The position numbers and the translations under genes are program-made. From Calliopsis andreniformis (taxonomy: Eukaryota > Arthropoda > Insecta > Hymenoptera > Andrenidae): a stretch of 64,000 bases of DNA. Below the pieces are notes generated by a model. The model worked only from the letters and a program-made list of their open reading frames with translations, was not told where the DNA came from and did no database searches. The DNA lies in contig NW_027480463.1 of NCBI RefSeq assembly GCF_051401765.1, positions 4,050,071 through 4,114,070 on the forward strand, in the 5' to 3' direction. Of this stretch, positions 63,731 through 64,000 are shown in pieces. How positions within the stretch are numbered: position 1 is the stretch's first letter; the number at the start of each line of letters is the position of its first letter.

Positions 63731-64000
63731 AATCAGTTGTAAATTCTCAATCCTCAATAGGATATCATCAATTCACAGTTTTCAATACTCAATACTCAAT
63801 CTGCAATCTTTAAATCTCTATCCACAAACACCAATTCTCATCACTCAAAGCTCAATACTCAGTCCCCAGTCCTCAATCTTCAATCCTCAATCCTCAATAC
63901 TCAATCTTCAATACTCAATCCTCAATCCTCAATCCTCTATCCTCAATTGTCAATCCTCAATACTGAATCCTCAATCGTCAATCCTCAATCCCCAATCCTC
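63731..64000 (+). repeat. 7,249-bp composite HOR, copy 3 (leaves the window)
   Basis: The C module at 63731 is followed by ACTCAAAGCTCAATAC and then CCTCTATCCTCAATTGTC. The same private markers follow 49233 and 56482 at the same distance. This is therefore the start of a third copy, so the 7.2-kb period continues beyond the window. Confidence 0.85.

Larger units (their letters stand above)
1..64000 (+). repeat. Satellite array of the heptamer CCTCAAT, spanning the whole window
   Basis: The sequence is a continuous head-to-tail run of 7-bp monomers, consensus CCTCAAT on the + strand (ATTGAGG on the - strand), with no inversion and no unique DNA. Frequent variants are CTTCAAT, ACTCAAT, TCTCAAT, CCCCAAT, CATCAAT, GCTCAAT, CCACAAT, CCTCAGT, CCTCAAC and CCTGAAT. 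The consensus has C3 A2 T2 and no G, so G on the + strand comes only from variant monomers. The array runs off both window edges, so its true length exceeds 64 kb. No function is visible. By structure this is satellite DNA of the kind found in eukaryotic heterochromatin, which is an inference. I do not recognise the family and cannot name the host. Confidence 0.97.

Noticed and set aside
1..64000. Coding regions on the - strand
   Set aside because: ATTGAGG repeats contain TGA in every frame every 21 bp, so no frame of meaningful length can exist there.
1..64000. Telomeric repeat
   Set aside because: ATTGAGG is not one of the common telomere units (TTAGGG, TTTAGGG, TTAGG, TTAGGC). The array has multi-kb HOR structure and strongly diverged modules, which is not expected of terminal telomeric DNA. 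A derivation from telomere-like DNA cannot be excluded but is not supported.
1..64000. CENP-B box or another known centromere motif
   Set aside because: I saw nothing resembling the CENP-B box core (TTCG followed by CGGG), and the + strand is almost free of G. Centromere identity cannot be read from this sequence.
1..64000. CCAAT boxes or homeodomain-type sites (CCCAATCC, ATCAATC) as regulatory elements
   Set aside because: These short matches arise by single substitutions in the monomer and are spread through the array without any gene nearby.

Overview
The whole 64 kb window is one uninterrupted, single-orientation satellite array. The basic unit is a 7-bp monomer, CCTCAAT on the + strand (ATTGAGG on the - strand), giving roughly 9,100 monomers. 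There is no unique flanking DNA at either end, and I see no credible protein-coding gene, RNA gene, transposable element, CRISPR array, promoter or terminator. This organisation points to eukaryotic satellite DNA or heterochromatin. The taxon cannot be determined from the sequence, and I do not recognise the family by name.

The array has at least three levels. (1) Heptamers stay in register across the window. The exceptions I found are a few fixed 6-mers and one 8-mer, and they account for every landmark spacing I tested that is not a multiple of 7. (2) A strongly diverged 133-bp block of exactly 19 heptamers, called here the 'landmark module', recurs about 86 times in four subfamilies (A, B, C, D). 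It starts at an AATCAGTTGT or AATCAGGTGA motif and ends at ACTCAGT. (3) Modules plus the plainer heptamers between them form higher-order repeats (HORs) whose period changes along the window.

Layout: 1-310 is a partial unit. 311-3362 holds 588/609/679-bp units arranged as dimers. 2166-8179 is two copies of a 3,007-bp HOR. 8180-20067 is a mosaic of older, degenerate units, including an imperfect ~3.3-kb pair. 20068-28730 is two copies of a 4,433-bp HOR, the second truncated. 28760-33470 is a 1,796-bp HOR, two full copies and part of a third. 32.1-44.8 kb is a ~6.3-6.8-kb duplication whose second copy carries three deletions that preserve the heptamer register. 44907-49232 is a transition zone. 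49233-64000 is two copies of a 7,249-bp composite HOR (sub-units of 3,915 and 3,334 bp), with a third copy starting at 63731 and leaving the window.

The many long open frames on the + strand are a by-product of the monomer. CCTCAAT repeats contain no stop codon in any forward frame and read as the same heptapeptide (I-L-N-P-Q-S-S, rotated) in all three. The - strand has TGA in every frame every 21 bp. I therefore annotate no CDS. All coordinates were read by eye from landmark positions. HOR boundaries are conventional (set at a module start) unless a breakpoint is described.
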